The notes beneath the pieces are model-generated. The model was not told the origin of the DNA and did no database searches. It worked only from the letters and a program-made list of their open reading frames with translations. Shown here one piece after another: positions 1 to 9,173 of a stretch of 64,000 nt of DNA; position 1 is the stretch's first letter, and every line of letters starts with the position of its first letter. The position numbers and the translations under genes are program-made. Source of the DNA: Halieaceae bacterium (GTDB lineage Bacteria > Pseudomonadota > Gammaproteobacteria > Pseudomonadales > Halieaceae). The stretch spans positions 1 to 64,000 of the forward strand of contig CACOYM010000011.1 of assembly GCA_902631395.1 (NCBI GenBank). Direction: 5' to 3'.

Positions 1-25
1 GCGCCCGTAACCAATGCGTGCCGAC

Positions 26-2347
26 TCATGAGGCTGCCTCGCGCTCCCGTTCTGCCAAGGTGTAGGCTTGCCGGTAGCCCAAAAAGTACTGGTGCTGTTC
101 CGCTGCGCCAGGCCCTTGATAACCGAGTTCAGCTGCAGCGTGCAGCGTCCAATTCGGGTCAGCAAGATGAGGGCGCGCCAGACAAACTAGATCTGCTCGT
201 CCTGCCGCGATAATGCTGTTCACATGATCAGTCTCGTAGATGTTTCCTACGGCAATGGTGGGAATGTTGCCGTCGTTGCGAACAATGTCTGACAGCGGCG
301 TCTGAAACATTCGGCCCGGCTGAGGTTGAGCAGCATGGCTGGTTTGCCCCGTTGAGACATTGATAATGTCAGCTCCCGCGTTTACAAAAGCTTGTGCGAT
401 CAGCAGCGCCTGACTTTCAGTAATGCCGGCGTCGCCCATCCAATCATGAGCGGAAATACGCACGGACATCGGTTTCTCGTCGGGCCAGGCGGCCCTCATG
501 GCGTGACACACCGCGAGCGGGTAACGCAGCCGATTTTCCAAAGAACCGCCATACTCGTCTTCGCGGTGATTGAGCACCGGCGTGATGAAGGAAGAGAGAA
601 GGTAGCCGTGGGCCGCGTGCATCTCGATCATATCGAATCCGGCCGCATCCGCGCGGTGTACGGCATCGACGTGCTGCTTCAGAACGCTATCCATATCATC
701 GCGGGTCATCGCTCGGGGCACGGGGCTGTAGGTGTCGAATGGCACAGCGCTGGCAGAGAGGAGTGGCCACTGCTCGCCTTCTGGGAGGGGCTCGTCGAGG
801 ATGTTTGGATCCCATTTCCATGGCTCCAGAGTCGCTCCCTTGGGGCCAGCATGCCCGATCTGAATCGCCATTTTGGCGTTGGTATGTTGATGAACGAATC
901 CGGTGATGCGCCGCCAGGCATCAGTGTGTGCATCACTCCAGATTCCGGTGCACCCGGGCGTAATCCGACCATTAGCACTGACATTGGTCATCTCCGTGTA
1001 CACCAAAGCAGCGCCGCCCTTCGCGAGACTGCCATAGTGAACGAAGTGCCAGTCATCAGGTAAGCCGTCAGTAGCGCTGTACATACACATTGGCGACACG
1101 CAAACGCGATTTTGCAAAGTCATTTCTCGCAGAGCGAAGGGCAGAAACATAGGGGGTATCGGGTCGTTCGCAGCCGGGCCAAGGTGTCGCTGCGCCAGAT
1201 GCGTTTCCATCGAGTCGAGCCAAGTTTTGTCTCTTAGACGCAGGTTTTCGTGACTCACACGCTGGCTACGCGTCAACATGGAGTAGTTGAACTGCTTTAG
1301 GTCAAATGTATCGATATATCTGGGTACATTCTCAAACCAAATCATGGCGTTACGAGCACTATTCTGAAGTCGCAGTACATCGATTTTGCGTTCTTCCTGG
1401 TAATTTTTTAGTGCGGCGCTAATGGGCTTTCCGCTGTCGAGGTGGTGTGCCAGAGAGATAGCATCCTCCAATCCCAACTTTGTCCCTGACCCGATGGAGA
1501 AATGCGCGGTGTGGGCCGCATCACCGATCAGTACAATGCGATCATCTTTGATCCAGTTGTCGCAATATACCGCGGGGAAGTTGATCCAGGCCGAGCCTCT
1601 GATGTGCGCAGAGTTGGTCAGTAGTGAGTGACCATCGAGGTAGTTTTCGAAAATTTTTCGGCAGGTCTCGGCACTTTCCTCGTGTGACATGGTGTCGAAA
1701 CCCAGTGCGTCGTAAACTTTTGGGGTTGTCTCGACAATAAAAGTTGAGGTGCTGTCGTCAAACTGATAGGCATGCGCCCAAATCCAGCCATGCTCAGTCT
1801 GCTCAAAGATAAACGTAAACGCATCTCGGAAGGTTTGGTGGGTTCCCAGCCACACGAATTTGTTAGGTCGCATCTCAATCGTGCAGCCAAACTCCTCACG
1901 ATAGGTGTTACGGATTTTGGAGTTGAGTCCGTCGCTGGCCACGATGAGGTCGGCATCGGCAAACCGGGTGCTGATATCCTCGAGCTCAACCTGGTGCTCA
2001 AAGTGAAGCACTACACCTAGCTCCCTTGCCCGCTCGTGGAGAAGCTGCAGGAAGCGTTTCCGACCGAGACCAATAAAGCCATGACCGCCCGAGCGTTCCA
2101 CTTTTCCCGATACATGGCAGTCGATGAGGTCCCAGTGAATGAATTCGTCGACAATACGTTGGGCGCTCACAGGGTCGTTTGCCGTGATGTTGTCGACAGT
2201 TTGGTCCGAAAAGACAATTCCCCAGCCAAAGGTGTCGTCGGGTTTATTTCGCTCATAGACCTCAACTTCATGTTCAGGATTTTGAAGTTTGAGGCTGATC
2301 CCCAGATATAGTCCGGCCGGTCCCCCTCCAAGACAAATGACTTTCAC
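26..2347 (-). CDS. Bifunctional FAD monooxygenase / Old Yellow Enzyme fusion (salicylyl- or 2-aminobenzoyl-CoA monooxygenase-reductase type)
   Basis: The 773-residue protein has two flavoenzyme parts. Residues 1-390 are an aromatic-ring monooxygenase: the FAD Rossmann motif [10 protein letters not shown] is at 7-16 and the second FAD motif, with GD at 275-276, follows. Residues 398-773 are an Old Yellow Enzyme barrel with HAAHGYLL at 577-584 and GGSLENR just after. This architecture is known in 2-aminobenzoyl-CoA monooxygenase/reductase and in proteins annotated as bifunctional salicylyl-CoA 5-hydroxylase, which hydroxylate and then reduce an aromatic acyl-CoA. The aromatic-CoA substrate is inferred from the family. 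No CoA ligase is visible, but the gene ends 25 bases from the window edge. It is divergent from a MarR regulator and probably controlled by it. Confidence 0.85.
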   Translation of the reverse strand: MKVICLGGGPAGLYLGISLKLQNPEHEVEVYERNKPDDTFGWGIVFSDQTVDNITANDPVSAQRIVDEFIHWDLIDCHVSGKVERSGGHGFIGLGRKRFLQLLHERARELGVVLHFEHQVELEDISTRFADADLIVASDGLNSKIRNTYREEFGCTIEMRPNKFVWLGTHQTFRDAFTFIFEQTEHGWIWAHAYQFDDSTSTFIVETTPKVYDALGFDTMSHEESAETCRKIFENYLDGHSLLTNSAHIRGSAWINFPAVYCDNWIKDDRIVLIGDAAHTAHFSIGSGTKLGLEDAISLAHHLDSGKPISAALKNYQEERKIDVLRLQNSARNAMIWFENVPRYIDTFDLKQFNYSMLTRSQRVSHENLRLRDKTWLDSMETHLAQRHLGPAANDPIPPMFLPFALREMTLQNRVCVSPMCMYSATDGLPDDWHFVHYGSLAKGGAALVYTEMTNVSANGRITPGCTGIWSDAHTDAWRRITGFVHQHTNAKMAIQIGHAGPKGATLEPWKWDPNILDEPLPEGEQWPLLSASAVPFDTYSPVPRAMTRDDMDSVLKQHVDAVHRADAAGFDMIEMHAAHGYLLSSFITPVLNHREDEYGGSLENRLRYPLAVCHAMRAAWPDEKPMSVRISAHDWMGDAGITESQALLIAQAFVNAGADIINVSTGQTSHAAQPQPGRMFQTPLSDIVRNDGNIPTIAVGNIYETDHVNSIIAAGRADLVCLARPHLADPNWTLHAAAELGYQGPGAAEQHQYFLGYRQAYTLAEREREAAS

Positions 2348-2382
2348 TGCATTTTCTCCATAGAGACGTGACGCCTCAGACG

Positions 2383-2400
2383 TTTTATATCTAAAATATT
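2383..2400. promoter_or_regulatory. Candidate MarR operator 1
   Basis: This 18-base element, TTTTATATCTAAAATATT, contains a dyad TTTTA-N4-TAAAA. A second copy differing at two positions lies exactly 38 bases downstream. It sits in the 123-base gap between the monooxygenase-OYE gene and the divergent marR-type gene, and overlaps a weak -35 region for marR. Binding by the adjacent MarR protein is inference; MarR proteins commonly bind AT-rich dyads beside their own gene. Confidence 0.55.
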
Positions 2401-2405
2401 TGGCT

Positions 2406-2413
2406 AGTATAAA
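2406..2413. promoter_or_regulatory. Overlapping divergent -10 elements (marR rightward, monooxygenase leftward)
   Basis: The plus strand reads TATAAA at 2408-2413 and the minus strand reads TATACT at 2411-2406. Both lie in the spacer between the two candidate operators. Each would start transcription about 50 bases from its gene. The matching -35 hexamers are poor and fall inside the dyads, so the promoters may be weak or need relief from repression. The assignment is by eye. Confidence 0.35.
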
Positions 2414-2419
2414 AGAATC

Positions 2420-2438
2420 ATTTTATGTTTAAAATATT
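2420..2438. promoter_or_regulatory. Candidate MarR operator 2
   Basis: Positions 2420-2435 form a perfect dyad ATTTTA-TGTT-TAAAAT. The 18 bases 2421-2438 match operator 1 at 16 positions. The element overlaps the expected marR transcription start and the -35 region of the leftward promoter, so one bound dimer could affect both genes. Confidence 0.55.
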
Positions 2439-2470
2439 TTTAAAGAGCATCGCCAAGTGGGTGATAGTGT

Positions 2471-2965
2471 ATGAACGCTAAAGTTACTCAAGCGAATCTG
2501 GATCACGAATCTCGCATTGAACAGGACGACCATTATGCCGTCAGGCTGTGGTTGCGCTTGCTCACTTGCACCAATTTGATTGAGCGGCATCTGCGCAACC
2601 AGCTACGTACCCACTTCGATATCACGCTGCCCCGATTCGACCTGATGGCCCAGTTAGCGCGTGAACCGAGGGGGCTGACGATGGGAGACCTCTCTCAGCG
2701 GATGATGGTGTCGGGTGGCAATGTCTCGGGCATCGCGTCTCAACTGGAGGGAGAGGGCCTAATTAGCCGGAAGCCTGTCCCTGATAACCGTCGTGCGTTT
2801 TGCGTGACGCTTACTCGTGCGGGCCAGCAACGCTTTTCTGAAATGGCGGAAGCCCACGAAGCCTGGGTAGCTGAATGCTTAGGACAACTGAGCGGAGCTG
2901 ACTGTGAGCAGATGATGTCAGTGCTGAAGCAAATCAAGACCGACCTCGCCAATTTCGAAAGCTAG
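2471..2965 (+). CDS. MarR-family transcriptional regulator
   Basis: The protein has 164 residues, a usual MarR size. It has an N-terminal helical dimerisation region and a winged helix around residues 60-130: a recognition-helix region (VSGGNVSGIASQLEGEGLI) followed by the basic wing containing DNRR. MarR proteins are usually repressors released by aromatic or phenolic ligands, often the substrate of the neighbouring pathway. Here it is divergent from the monooxygenase-OYE gene and four bases upstream of a second OYE-type gene, so it likely controls both. The ligand is unknown; an aromatic acid or its CoA ester is a reasonable inference. Confidence 0.88.
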   Translation: MNAKVTQANLDHESRIEQDDHYAVRLWLRLLTCTNLIERHLRNQLRTHFDITLPRFDLMAQLAREPRGLTMGDLSQRMMVSGGNVSGIASQLEGEGLISRKPVPDNRRAFCVTLTRAGQQRFSEMAEAHEAWVAECLGQLSGADCEQMMSVLKQIKTDLANFES

Positions 2966-2969
2966 CCTT

Positions 2970-4421
2970 ATGTGGAAGCCGCCCGAGCGCATCAAATATC
3001 AGACCAGTGTGGAGGGATGGCCGACTGCAGAGGAGGCCGCCCGCAGTCGGCTCTATTCGCCGCTGTGCGCTACCAATCTTGATTTGGCACAACGCACTTG
3101 GGTCCCTGCGATGGTGCCTTGGCGGGCAAGTGATAACGGGGATGTAACTCAGGATGTGATCGACTGGTACGCGCGCTTCGCACAGGGCAAACCAGGCGCG
3201 ATTGTGGTTGAGGCGACGGGCATCAGGGACATCCCCAGTGGCCCATTGCTGCGCATCTCGGATGACCGTTACGTTGCGGGACTGCGGCGGCTAACCGACG
3301 CTGTTCGTGAGGCCAGTGATGGTGAGACCCGATTGATGATCCAACTGATTGATTTCCTCACAATCCGCCGGCGTCCCCAGCCGGACGTTTTTTTTAATCG
3401 TTTTCTTAAGATAACGGCGGCACATCGGCAGCGGCTGGGTATGGAGCGGGAGAGCGAGCAAGCCATTAAGGCGCAACTTCTCACGTTGACTGATGCAGAG
3501 CTTGAGGACGTGTTGTCGCCGCGAGAGCTCGACGCCCTCCGGCAAGGCTACCGAGAGCGAGTCACCGACATGCACTTGTCGACGATTGTAGAGTTGCCCG
3601 CGACTTTGCCACCGCTCTTTAGTCAGGCGGCAACAAGGGCACAAGCGGCAGGGTTTGATGGCGTCGAGTTGCATTATGCTCACGCTTACACCATGGCGTC
3701 TTTCCTTTCCGCTACCAATACCCGTGCGGACGGCTACGGCGGCAGTCGAGAGCATCGCTGTCGACTGCCGCTAGAGGTCTATAAAGCTGTAAGGGCGGCG
3801 GTTGGTGATGATTACGCGGTCGGCTGTCGTTTTCTGAGTGACGAAATTATCTCGACCGGAAGTCATGTCGACGATGCCTGTTTTTTTGCTAGGGAATTTG
3901 CACTCGCGGGCATGGATTTTCTGAGCTTGTCTCGAGGGGGTAAATTCGACGATGCCAAGCAGCCTAAAATAGGTTGGGCAGCCTATCCATACACGGGGCA
4001 AAGCGGTTACGAATGTATGCCATCCTACGTCTCTGATCAGCGGGGTCCATGGGGAAGAAATATTGAGCCTGTGGCGCAGATCAGAGCAGCTATTCATTCC
4101 GCGGGAATGCGAACACCGATCATCTCGACGGGTGGGATTTATAGTTTTGATCAAGCGGAGACGCTACTCGCTGAGGATAAAGCGGACGTGGTGGGGCTCG
4201 CTCGGCAGGCGCTTGCAGACCCGGACTGGTTTCAAAAAGTGAGGCTTGGCCGTGGAAATGAGGTGCTGTTGTGTCGGTACAGCAACTACTGCGAGGGTTT
4301 GGATCAAAAGCATAAGCAGGTGACATGTGAATTATGGGATCGCGCTGCCCTGGATTCTTCTGACGCAGTATTGGCGACTGATGGAAAGCGGCGCCTAACT
4401 GCACCTCAGTGGAGCCCATAG
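2970..4421 (+). CDS. NADH:flavin oxidoreductase, Old Yellow Enzyme family
   Basis: The 483-residue protein is an FMN-type TIM barrel. The substrate-binding histidine pair is in HYAHAY (H235, H238), followed by GYGGSREHR near 255-263. Compared with short OYEs it has an extra helical stretch around 140-205. Near the C-terminus C435, C441 and C453 resemble the cysteines that hold a 4Fe-4S cluster in dienoyl-CoA reductases: C441 and C453 have the usual 11-residue gap, but one cluster cysteine is missing. There is no C-terminal NADPH/FAD domain. It starts four bases after the MarR gene and is probably co-transcribed. The substrate is unknown; reduction of an activated C=C bond is the family role. 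Confidence 0.8.
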   Translation: MWKPPERIKYQTSVEGWPTAEEAARSRLYSPLCATNLDLAQRTWVPAMVPWRASDNGDVTQDVIDWYARFAQGKPGAIVVEATGIRDIPSGPLLRISDDRYVAGLRRLTDAVREASDGETRLMIQLIDFLTIRRRPQPDVFFNRFLKITAAHRQRLGMERESEQAIKAQLLTLTDAELEDVLSPRELDALRQGYRERVTDMHLSTIVELPATLPPLFSQAATRAQAAGFDGVELHYAHAYTMASFLSATNTRADGYGGSREHRCRLPLEVYKAVRAAVGDDYAVGCRFLSDEIISTGSHVDDACFFAREFALAGMDFLSLSRGGKFDDAKQPKIGWAAYPYTGQSGYECMPSYVSDQRGPWGRNIEPVAQIRAAIHSAGMRTPIISTGGIYSFDQAETLLAEDKADVVGLARQALADPDWFQKVRLGRGNEVLLCRYSNYCEGLDQKHKQVTCELWDRAALDSSDAVLATDGKRRLTAPQWSP

Positions 4422-4495
4422 GACCCGGCAGTTCGCCGACAATGCCGCTATTCCCGCGAGCGTGGCGTATCTCACTAAGAGGCAGAAAACGGTAT

Positions 4496-4509
4496 TACCC
4501 AAATGGGTA
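4496..4509. promoter_or_regulatory. Perfect 14-base inverted repeat upstream of the gabD-like gene
   Basis: TACCCA-AA-TGGGTA lies about 145 bases before the aldehyde dehydrogenase start, in the 231-base gap after the OYE gene. It could be an operator. I see no T-tract, so it is not an obvious terminator. Nothing else is recognisable in this gap. Confidence 0.3.
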
Positions 4510-4652
4510 TGATGCGCAGGGAAGTATTAATGCACGATACGCGGCTGTGGATAGGTCAACCTCGCGTCGTCGGTGAAGCGCCACTAGATCCATGATGGAA
4601 CAGTAGTAGCTTGTCATGGTTGCTGCCGACCACGGTCTATGGAGGGAGAGTA

Positions 4653-6113
4653 ATGACTATTGATCTATCTGATTCGGACTTGTTCAAGACGTCCTCCTAT
4701 GTAGGCGGCCAATGGATGCGGGACTCATCTAGGCAGCTCGCAGTGATGAACCCCGCTACGGGCGAAGTTATTGCCGAGGTAGCGACGATCGGCGCGGCCG
4801 GCATGCTCGCAGCCATTACTGCGGCCCACGATGCCATGCTGGCTTGGCGAGAGGTGCCAGCCAAAGTGCGGGCTCAGGTCTTGCGTCGCTGGTTTGATCT
4901 CATGATGGCGCATCAGGAAGATCTCGCCATAATAATGACTACCGAGCAAGGTAAAACGTTGGCGGAGAGTCGGGGTGAGGTTGCATACGGTGCGGCCTTC
5001 ATGGAGTGGTTTGGTGAGCAGGCCAAGCGCATTGATGGTGATGTGATTCCAGCGCCCTCGAGCGATAAGCGGGTTGTGTGTATAAAGCAACCGGTAGGCG
5101 TTGTCGCTGCGATCACACCGTGGAATTTTCCCAATGCTATGATTGCGCGGAAGGCCGCGCCAGCCCTCGCCGCAGGTTGCAGCATTGTGATTAAGCCCGC
5201 TTCAGAGACGCCCCTGTCGGCGCTGGCGATGGCGGAACTCGCCGAGCGAGCGGGCGTGCCGGCAGGGGTGCTGAATGTCGTGGTGGGTGCATCCTCAGAG
5301 ATCGGACCGGCGCTTACCGACAGTCCCTTGGTGCGCAAGCTCACTTTCACCGGCTCGACAGACGTGGGGCGACGATTGGAGCAGGCGTGTGCTGCGACGC
5401 TCAAGCGCACGTCCATGGAGTTGGGCGGTAACGCGCCTTTCATTGTGTTCGACGATGCGGATATAGATGCGGCAGTGCAAGGGGCACTGATCTCTAAATA
5501 CCGTAACAGTGGCCAAACCTGTGTCTGCACCAATCGGATTTTGGTACAGGCCACCATTCATGATGTTTTTGTTGACAAGCTGGTCGCAGCCACAGCCGAG
5601 CTTAAAATGGGCAATGGCTTGGATGAGGGGGTGCAGCAAGGTCCGCTCGTCAATAAGAAGGCGGTGGAGGATGTGGATCGATTGGTGCGCTTATCGACTG
5701 AGGCAGGTGCGCGAGTCGCGCTCGGTGGCGCGCACTCCGATTTGGGTCCTTGTTACTACCAACCTACCGTACTGACTGGGATTACCTCAGAGATGGCGGT
5801 TTTCCGGAATGAAATTTTTGGACCGGTTGCTCCGGTCACATCGTTCGCCGATGAGGCGGAGGCGATAGCTCTGGCCAACGATACGGAATTTGGTCTCGCC
5901 TCTTATTTTTACACCCGTGATATTGGTCGGGTTTGGCGGGTGTCCGAAGCTTTAGACTACGGCATGGTCGGCGTCAACGAGGGCATTATTTCTAATGAGA
6001 TGGCGCCTTTTGGCGGTGTGAAGGCGTCAGGATCAGGGCGAGAAGGCTCCAAATACGGCATCGATGACTATCTCGAGATCAAGTACATCCTGATGGGGGG
6101 TCTCGATCGGTAG
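4653..6113 (+). CDS. gabD: NAD(P)-dependent aldehyde dehydrogenase, succinate-semialdehyde dehydrogenase type
   Basis: The 486-residue protein oxidises an aldehyde to an acid with NAD(P). Visible are the cofactor-site WNFP at 157-160, the FTGST glycine motif near 232, the general-base Glu in ELGG (E256) and the catalytic Cys in SGQTC (C290). The sequence closely resembles GabD. The open frame reaches 14 codons further upstream, but the ATG at 4653 has the strong ribosome site GGAGGGAG five bases before it, so it was chosen. In this neighbourhood the substrate may be a semialdehyde from ring or side-chain breakdown rather than GABA-derived succinate semialdehyde. Confidence 0.85.
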   Translation: MTIDLSDSDLFKTSSYVGGQWMRDSSRQLAVMNPATGEVIAEVATIGAAGMLAAITAAHDAMLAWREVPAKVRAQVLRRWFDLMMAHQEDLAIIMTTEQGKTLAESRGEVAYGAAFMEWFGEQAKRIDGDVIPAPSSDKRVVCIKQPVGVVAAITPWNFPNAMIARKAAPALAAGCSIVIKPASETPLSALAMAELAERAGVPAGVLNVVVGASSEIGPALTDSPLVRKLTFTGSTDVGRRLEQACAATLKRTSMELGGNAPFIVFDDADIDAAVQGALISKYRNSGQTCVCTNRILVQATIHDVFVDKLVAATAELKMGNGLDEGVQQGPLVNKKAVEDVDRLVRLSTEAGARVALGGAHSDLGPCYYQPTVLTGITSEMAVFRNEIFGPVAPVTSFADEAEAIALANDTEFGLASYFYTRDIGRVWRVSEALDYGMVGVNEGIISNEMAPFGGVKASGSGREGSKYGIDDYLEIKYILMGGLDR

Positions 6114-6197
6114 CGGAGGATATCCAGACATGCTGAGAAAATTAAACAGATTGACGGTGATGTCGGATTCAATGTGTCCGGCTCGTAAGGTGTATTT

Positions 6198-6671
6198 ATG
6201 ACCATGGACACAGGTAATTTTCGGCAGGCGCTCGGGCGGTTCGCAACGGGTGTTTGCCTCGTGACCGTGAACGACCCTGAGTTGGGGCCGCTTGCGACCA
6301 CCGTAAATTCTTTCTCTTCTGTATCTCTTGACCCGCCTCTGGTGTTGTGGAGTATCCAGAATTGCTCGGATCATCTTGCGGTTTACACGGAGTGCGAACA
6401 TTTTGGGATCAGCGTGCTGAGTGCTTCCCAGGAAGCACTCTCTGGTCGATACGCGAAGCGAGGGGGACACAATGTGCAAGCTGAGCAATTCACCACCGGG
6501 TCTCAGGGTGAGCCGCGGCTGGTCGATGCCTTGGCCCACTTCAGTTGCGCGCCCTATTCCGTGCATCCCGGCGGCGATCATCAAATCATCGTCGGTGAAG
6601 TTCTGCAGTTTGAGTTGGGCAAGGGAGAGCCCCTGATTTTCTCCAGCGGGGCCTATCGAGTGCTGTCCTGA
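6198..6671 (+). CDS. Flavin reductase family protein (HpaC-like)
   Basis: The 157-residue protein matches the flavin reductase-like FMN-binding family: FRQALGRFATGVCLVTV at the N-terminus, then a TTVNSFSSVSLDPPLVL segment that binds FMN. Members use NAD(P)H to reduce free flavin for a two-component monooxygenase. No separate oxygenase component is visible within the window, so the partner is unknown. An AAGGTG ribosome site precedes the ATG. It is 84 bases after the aldehyde dehydrogenase and convergent with the next gene. Confidence 0.8.
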   Translation: MTMDTGNFRQALGRFATGVCLVTVNDPELGPLATTVNSFSSVSLDPPLVLWSIQNCSDHLAVYTECEHFGISVLSASQEALSGRYAKRGGHNVQAEQFTTGSQGEPRLVDALAHFSCAPYSVHPGGDHQIIVGEVLQFELGKGEPLIFSSGAYRVLS

Positions 6672-6685
6672 TCAGCTGTGGGAGA

Positions 6686-7297
6686 TCACATGCCGTTCAT
6701 GAAGGTGTCGTGATCAATTAACCCGCTATTTCTAACGCTGCGCAACGCCGCCGCATAAGCAAGCAGCAAATCGAGCGCGTAGCGACTTCTCTCCGCGAAA
6801 GCATCATGGTTTGGGGTATCGTTTTGAGTACTATCTTCGTTGCAGATGGCTTTGACGTCTCGCGCGATCAGTTGCTCAGGGAGCCAGCAGAGGCGGTTAT
6901 TTTTGTAACTGCTCATCCGAAGCTCGGAGATCACGTAGGCGCCGCCTTCTCCTGCTGAGACAGCGCAGGGAAGAGCTGGCTTGTGAGAAAGCTCGCCGGT
7001 AGCGGCCCACAACAGGAAAAAGTTTTTCAGCGCCGCGGGGACCATGCCGTGCCATTCTGGTGCAATGACGACAAAACCGTCAGATTGGTCCAGCGCTGTT
7101 TTTAAGTCGGGGATCGCTGACCACTGGGACCCTTGACTCCAGATATCTTCATCCCATAAAGGAAGTGGTGACCTGCCAAGATCTAGCACCCAGGTGGCTA
7201 CGCCGTCTCTGGCATCGAGTTGTGCCGAGAGAAAGCGGCCCACCTTGGCGCTTTGGGAGTCCTTGCGATGACTCCCCGTGACGATACCGATCTTCAT
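6686..7297 (-). CDS. NADPH-dependent FMN reductase-fold protein
   Basis: The 203-residue protein has a flavodoxin-like fold. It begins with a beta strand and a phosphate-binding loop (GIVTGSHRKDSQSAK, residues 4-18) and contains PEWHGMVPAALKNFF near 80-95, typical of the FMN_red family (ChrR/SsuE/ArsH relatives). These enzymes reduce FMN or quinones with NAD(P)H. Its start lies 11 bases after the stop of the dienelactone hydrolase gene on the same strand, so the two form an operon. The physiological electron acceptor cannot be told from sequence. Confidence 0.75.
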   Translation of the reverse strand: MKIGIVTGSHRKDSQSAKVGRFLSAQLDARDGVATWVLDLGRSPLPLWDEDIWSQGSQWSAIPDLKTALDQSDGFVVIAPEWHGMVPAALKNFFLLWAATGELSHKPALPCAVSAGEGGAYVISELRMSSYKNNRLCWLPEQLIARDVKAICNEDSTQNDTPNHDAFAERSRYALDLLLAYAAALRSVRNSGLIDHDTFMNGM

Positions 7298-7308
7298 GCT
7301 GTGGCTAC

Positions 7309-7980
7309 TCAGTCGGCGAGGGTACCGTTAAACAATGCCAGGGTGCGCTCCTTTGCCGTGGCTGCGGCGGATGCGTCATAAGAGCCCCGTTGATCACAGT
7401 TGAAGCCATGATCCGCAGCATAGACATGCACTGGCAGATCCGGCTGCTTTTCTTGAAAGGCGGCCACGGAGTCCATAGGAATATGCGCGTCTTGCTCACC
7501 AAAGTGGAGTATTATCGGGCAGGAAGGTGTCATATCCGCGTTATCTGGGATGCCGCCGCCGTAATAGGCGGATGCTGCCGAAACCTGATTCAGCTTGCAG
7601 CTCGATAGCCAAGTCAGCAGGCCCCCGAAGCAGTACCCCACCACACCGACCTTCCCGTGATTCGCAGCGGCGTCAATGGTTGCTTGCAGGTCTGCCAAAG
7701 TCTGGCTCATGTCTAGCTTTTGAAACGCGAGCTCGATGCCGGCTGTCATGTCGTCTTCGGTGTAGCCCAACTGTACATCCCGTTCTAGGCGGTCAAAAAT
7801 GGCGGGAGCAATCGCATAAAAGCCTGCCTCAGCGTAGCTATCCACTACTGATCGAATATGCGAGTTGACGCCAAAGATCTCTTGGATTACTACGACAGCG
7901 CCTTTTGAAGCGTCCGAGGGACTCGCCTCATAGGCGCCGAGTTCAAATCCATCTGCACAGGTAATGGTCGTGCTGGGCAT
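7309..7980 (-). CDS. Dienelactone hydrolase family protein
   Basis: The 223-residue alpha/beta hydrolase has the cysteine nucleophile elbow GYCFGG and a C-terminal catalytic His in AADHGFNC, as in dienelactone hydrolases that open ring-cleavage lactones. The open frame extends to 8190, but the start at 7980 begins at the family's usual N-terminus and has an AGGAGA ribosome site, so the longer form is rejected. Together with the flavin enzymes to its left it supports aromatic catabolism, although many homologues have other ester or thioester substrates. Confidence 0.82.
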   Translation of the reverse strand: MPSTTITCADGFELGAYEASPSDASKGAVVVIQEIFGVNSHIRSVVDSYAEAGFYAIAPAIFDRLERDVQLGYTEDDMTAGIELAFQKLDMSQTLADLQATIDAAANHGKVGVVGYCFGGLLTWLSSCKLNQVSAASAYYGGGIPDNADMTPSCPIILHFGEQDAHIPMDSVAAFQEKQPDLPVHVYAADHGFNCDQRGSYDASAAATAKERTLALFNGTLAD

Positions 7981-8265
7981 AGCTGTCTCCTGTATTTGTC
8001 CCTTACGGAACGTTGATATCGAGGGTTGGACATTGTGACCAAAGTCAGCCCCGAATGAAAACCCCATGCCAATCGCGCCACCCTGGCCGTAGCATTTGAT
8101 GTCGTCACTGGAGCACTTAGTCCTGGTTGCCAGAGTTCGGTTTCTAAGATCCGGACCAGCCCCTACAATTGCAAGCCGTTGCGATGGCAAGAGATGAGGT
8201 GTTTGCCACGGCGGTCGCGTAAGCTATCACCATCATCGCCAATCTCCATGCTCGAGAACGCTAAC

Positions 8266-9120
8266 ATGCCTGATTCGGATACATTCATCTCGCCCGCACA
8301 GCTCGCTTCGCAGCTGTCGAGGTCCGATATCAGTATTGTTGACGCTTCTTGGTATTTGCCGGCGGAGGGCCGCGAGCCCAAGGCTGAGTTTCTCGCTAGC
8401 CGCATTCCCAGCGCCCAATTTTTTGATATCGAGACCGTGGCGGATCGGGCCCACTCTTGCCCCCACATGCTGCCCAGCGAATCGGTGTTCACGGACTGTG
8501 TTCAGGCCCTCGGTATCAGTGGAAATAGCCAGGTAGTGGTTTACGACAGCAAGGGCCTGTTTTCCGCCGCACGCGCCTGGTGGATGTTCCGCGTATTTGG
8601 GCATGACAGGGTAAAGATCCTCGAGGGCGGGCTGCCGGGTTGGGTCACCGCAGGCTGTGACACGGAACAGGGCGCGCCGTTCGCAGTGAAGCCCGGTGAG
8701 GGGTTTGTCGCTGTTCGTCAGCCTGCTTGGCTGGTAGACCTCGAAGGGGTTAAAGCTGCGCTGTCATCCGGGAGTCACATTGTGGTCGACGCGCGTTCAC
8801 CCTCTCGGTTTACCGGCGAAGAGGCGGAGTTGCTACCGGGCGTGCGCCCAGGACATATCCCAGGCTCGAAAAATTTGCACTACGGCCAGGTCCTGAGTGG
8901 CGATCCCGCGAAGCTGAAACCACTGCCAAAATTGGAGGCGTTGTTTGACGGCGTCGGGGCTGGTGACGGTGCGCGGGTGGTGACGACCTGTGGGTCCGGC
9001 ATTTCCGCCTGCTTGTTGGCGGTCGCCCTGCATGAACTCGGGCGTTCTCCTGTTGCGGTGTACGACGGATCCTGGGCCGAGTGGGGTGCCCGACCGGATT
9101 GTCCCGTTGGGAGGGGGTGA
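8266..9120 (+). CDS. sseA: 3-mercaptopyruvate / thiosulfate sulfurtransferase
   Basis: The protein has two rhodanese domains in 284 residues. The first is inactive and the second has the catalytic loop CGSGISA at C242. SseA has the near-identical CGSGVTA, and that loop favours mercaptopyruvate over thiosulfate. It moves sulfur from 3-mercaptopyruvate to an acceptor such as thioredoxin or cyanide in the cytoplasm. The frame is open back to 8179, but the ATG at 8266 (MPDSDTF) gives the normal family length and follows a GAGAA. ATG 8248 is the alternative. It leads a same-strand run of genes. Confidence 0.82.
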   Translation: MPDSDTFISPAQLASQLSRSDISIVDASWYLPAEGREPKAEFLASRIPSAQFFDIETVADRAHSCPHMLPSESVFTDCVQALGISGNSQVVVYDSKGLFSAARAWWMFRVFGHDRVKILEGGLPGWVTAGCDTEQGAPFAVKPGEGFVAVRQPAWLVDLEGVKAALSSGSHIVVDARSPSRFTGEEAELLPGVRPGHIPGSKNLHYGQVLSGDPAKLKPLPKLEALFDGVGAGDGARVVTTCGSGISACLLAVALHELGRSPVAVYDGSWAEWGARPDCPVGRG

Positions 9121-9173
9121 GAAGCATGTCGCTCTCTGTTATCTTCCGCCGCGTTGAATATTACGCTTAGGCC

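Noticed and set aside
392..1063. 223-codon open frame on the plus strand
   Set aside because: It is antisense to the monooxygenase-OYE gene, shows no recognisable domain, and the opposite strand is clearly coding.
7981..8190. 70-codon N-terminal extension of the dienelactone hydrolase frame
   Set aside because: The family N-terminus and a good AGGAGA site place the start at 7980. The extension looks like an open stretch by chance.
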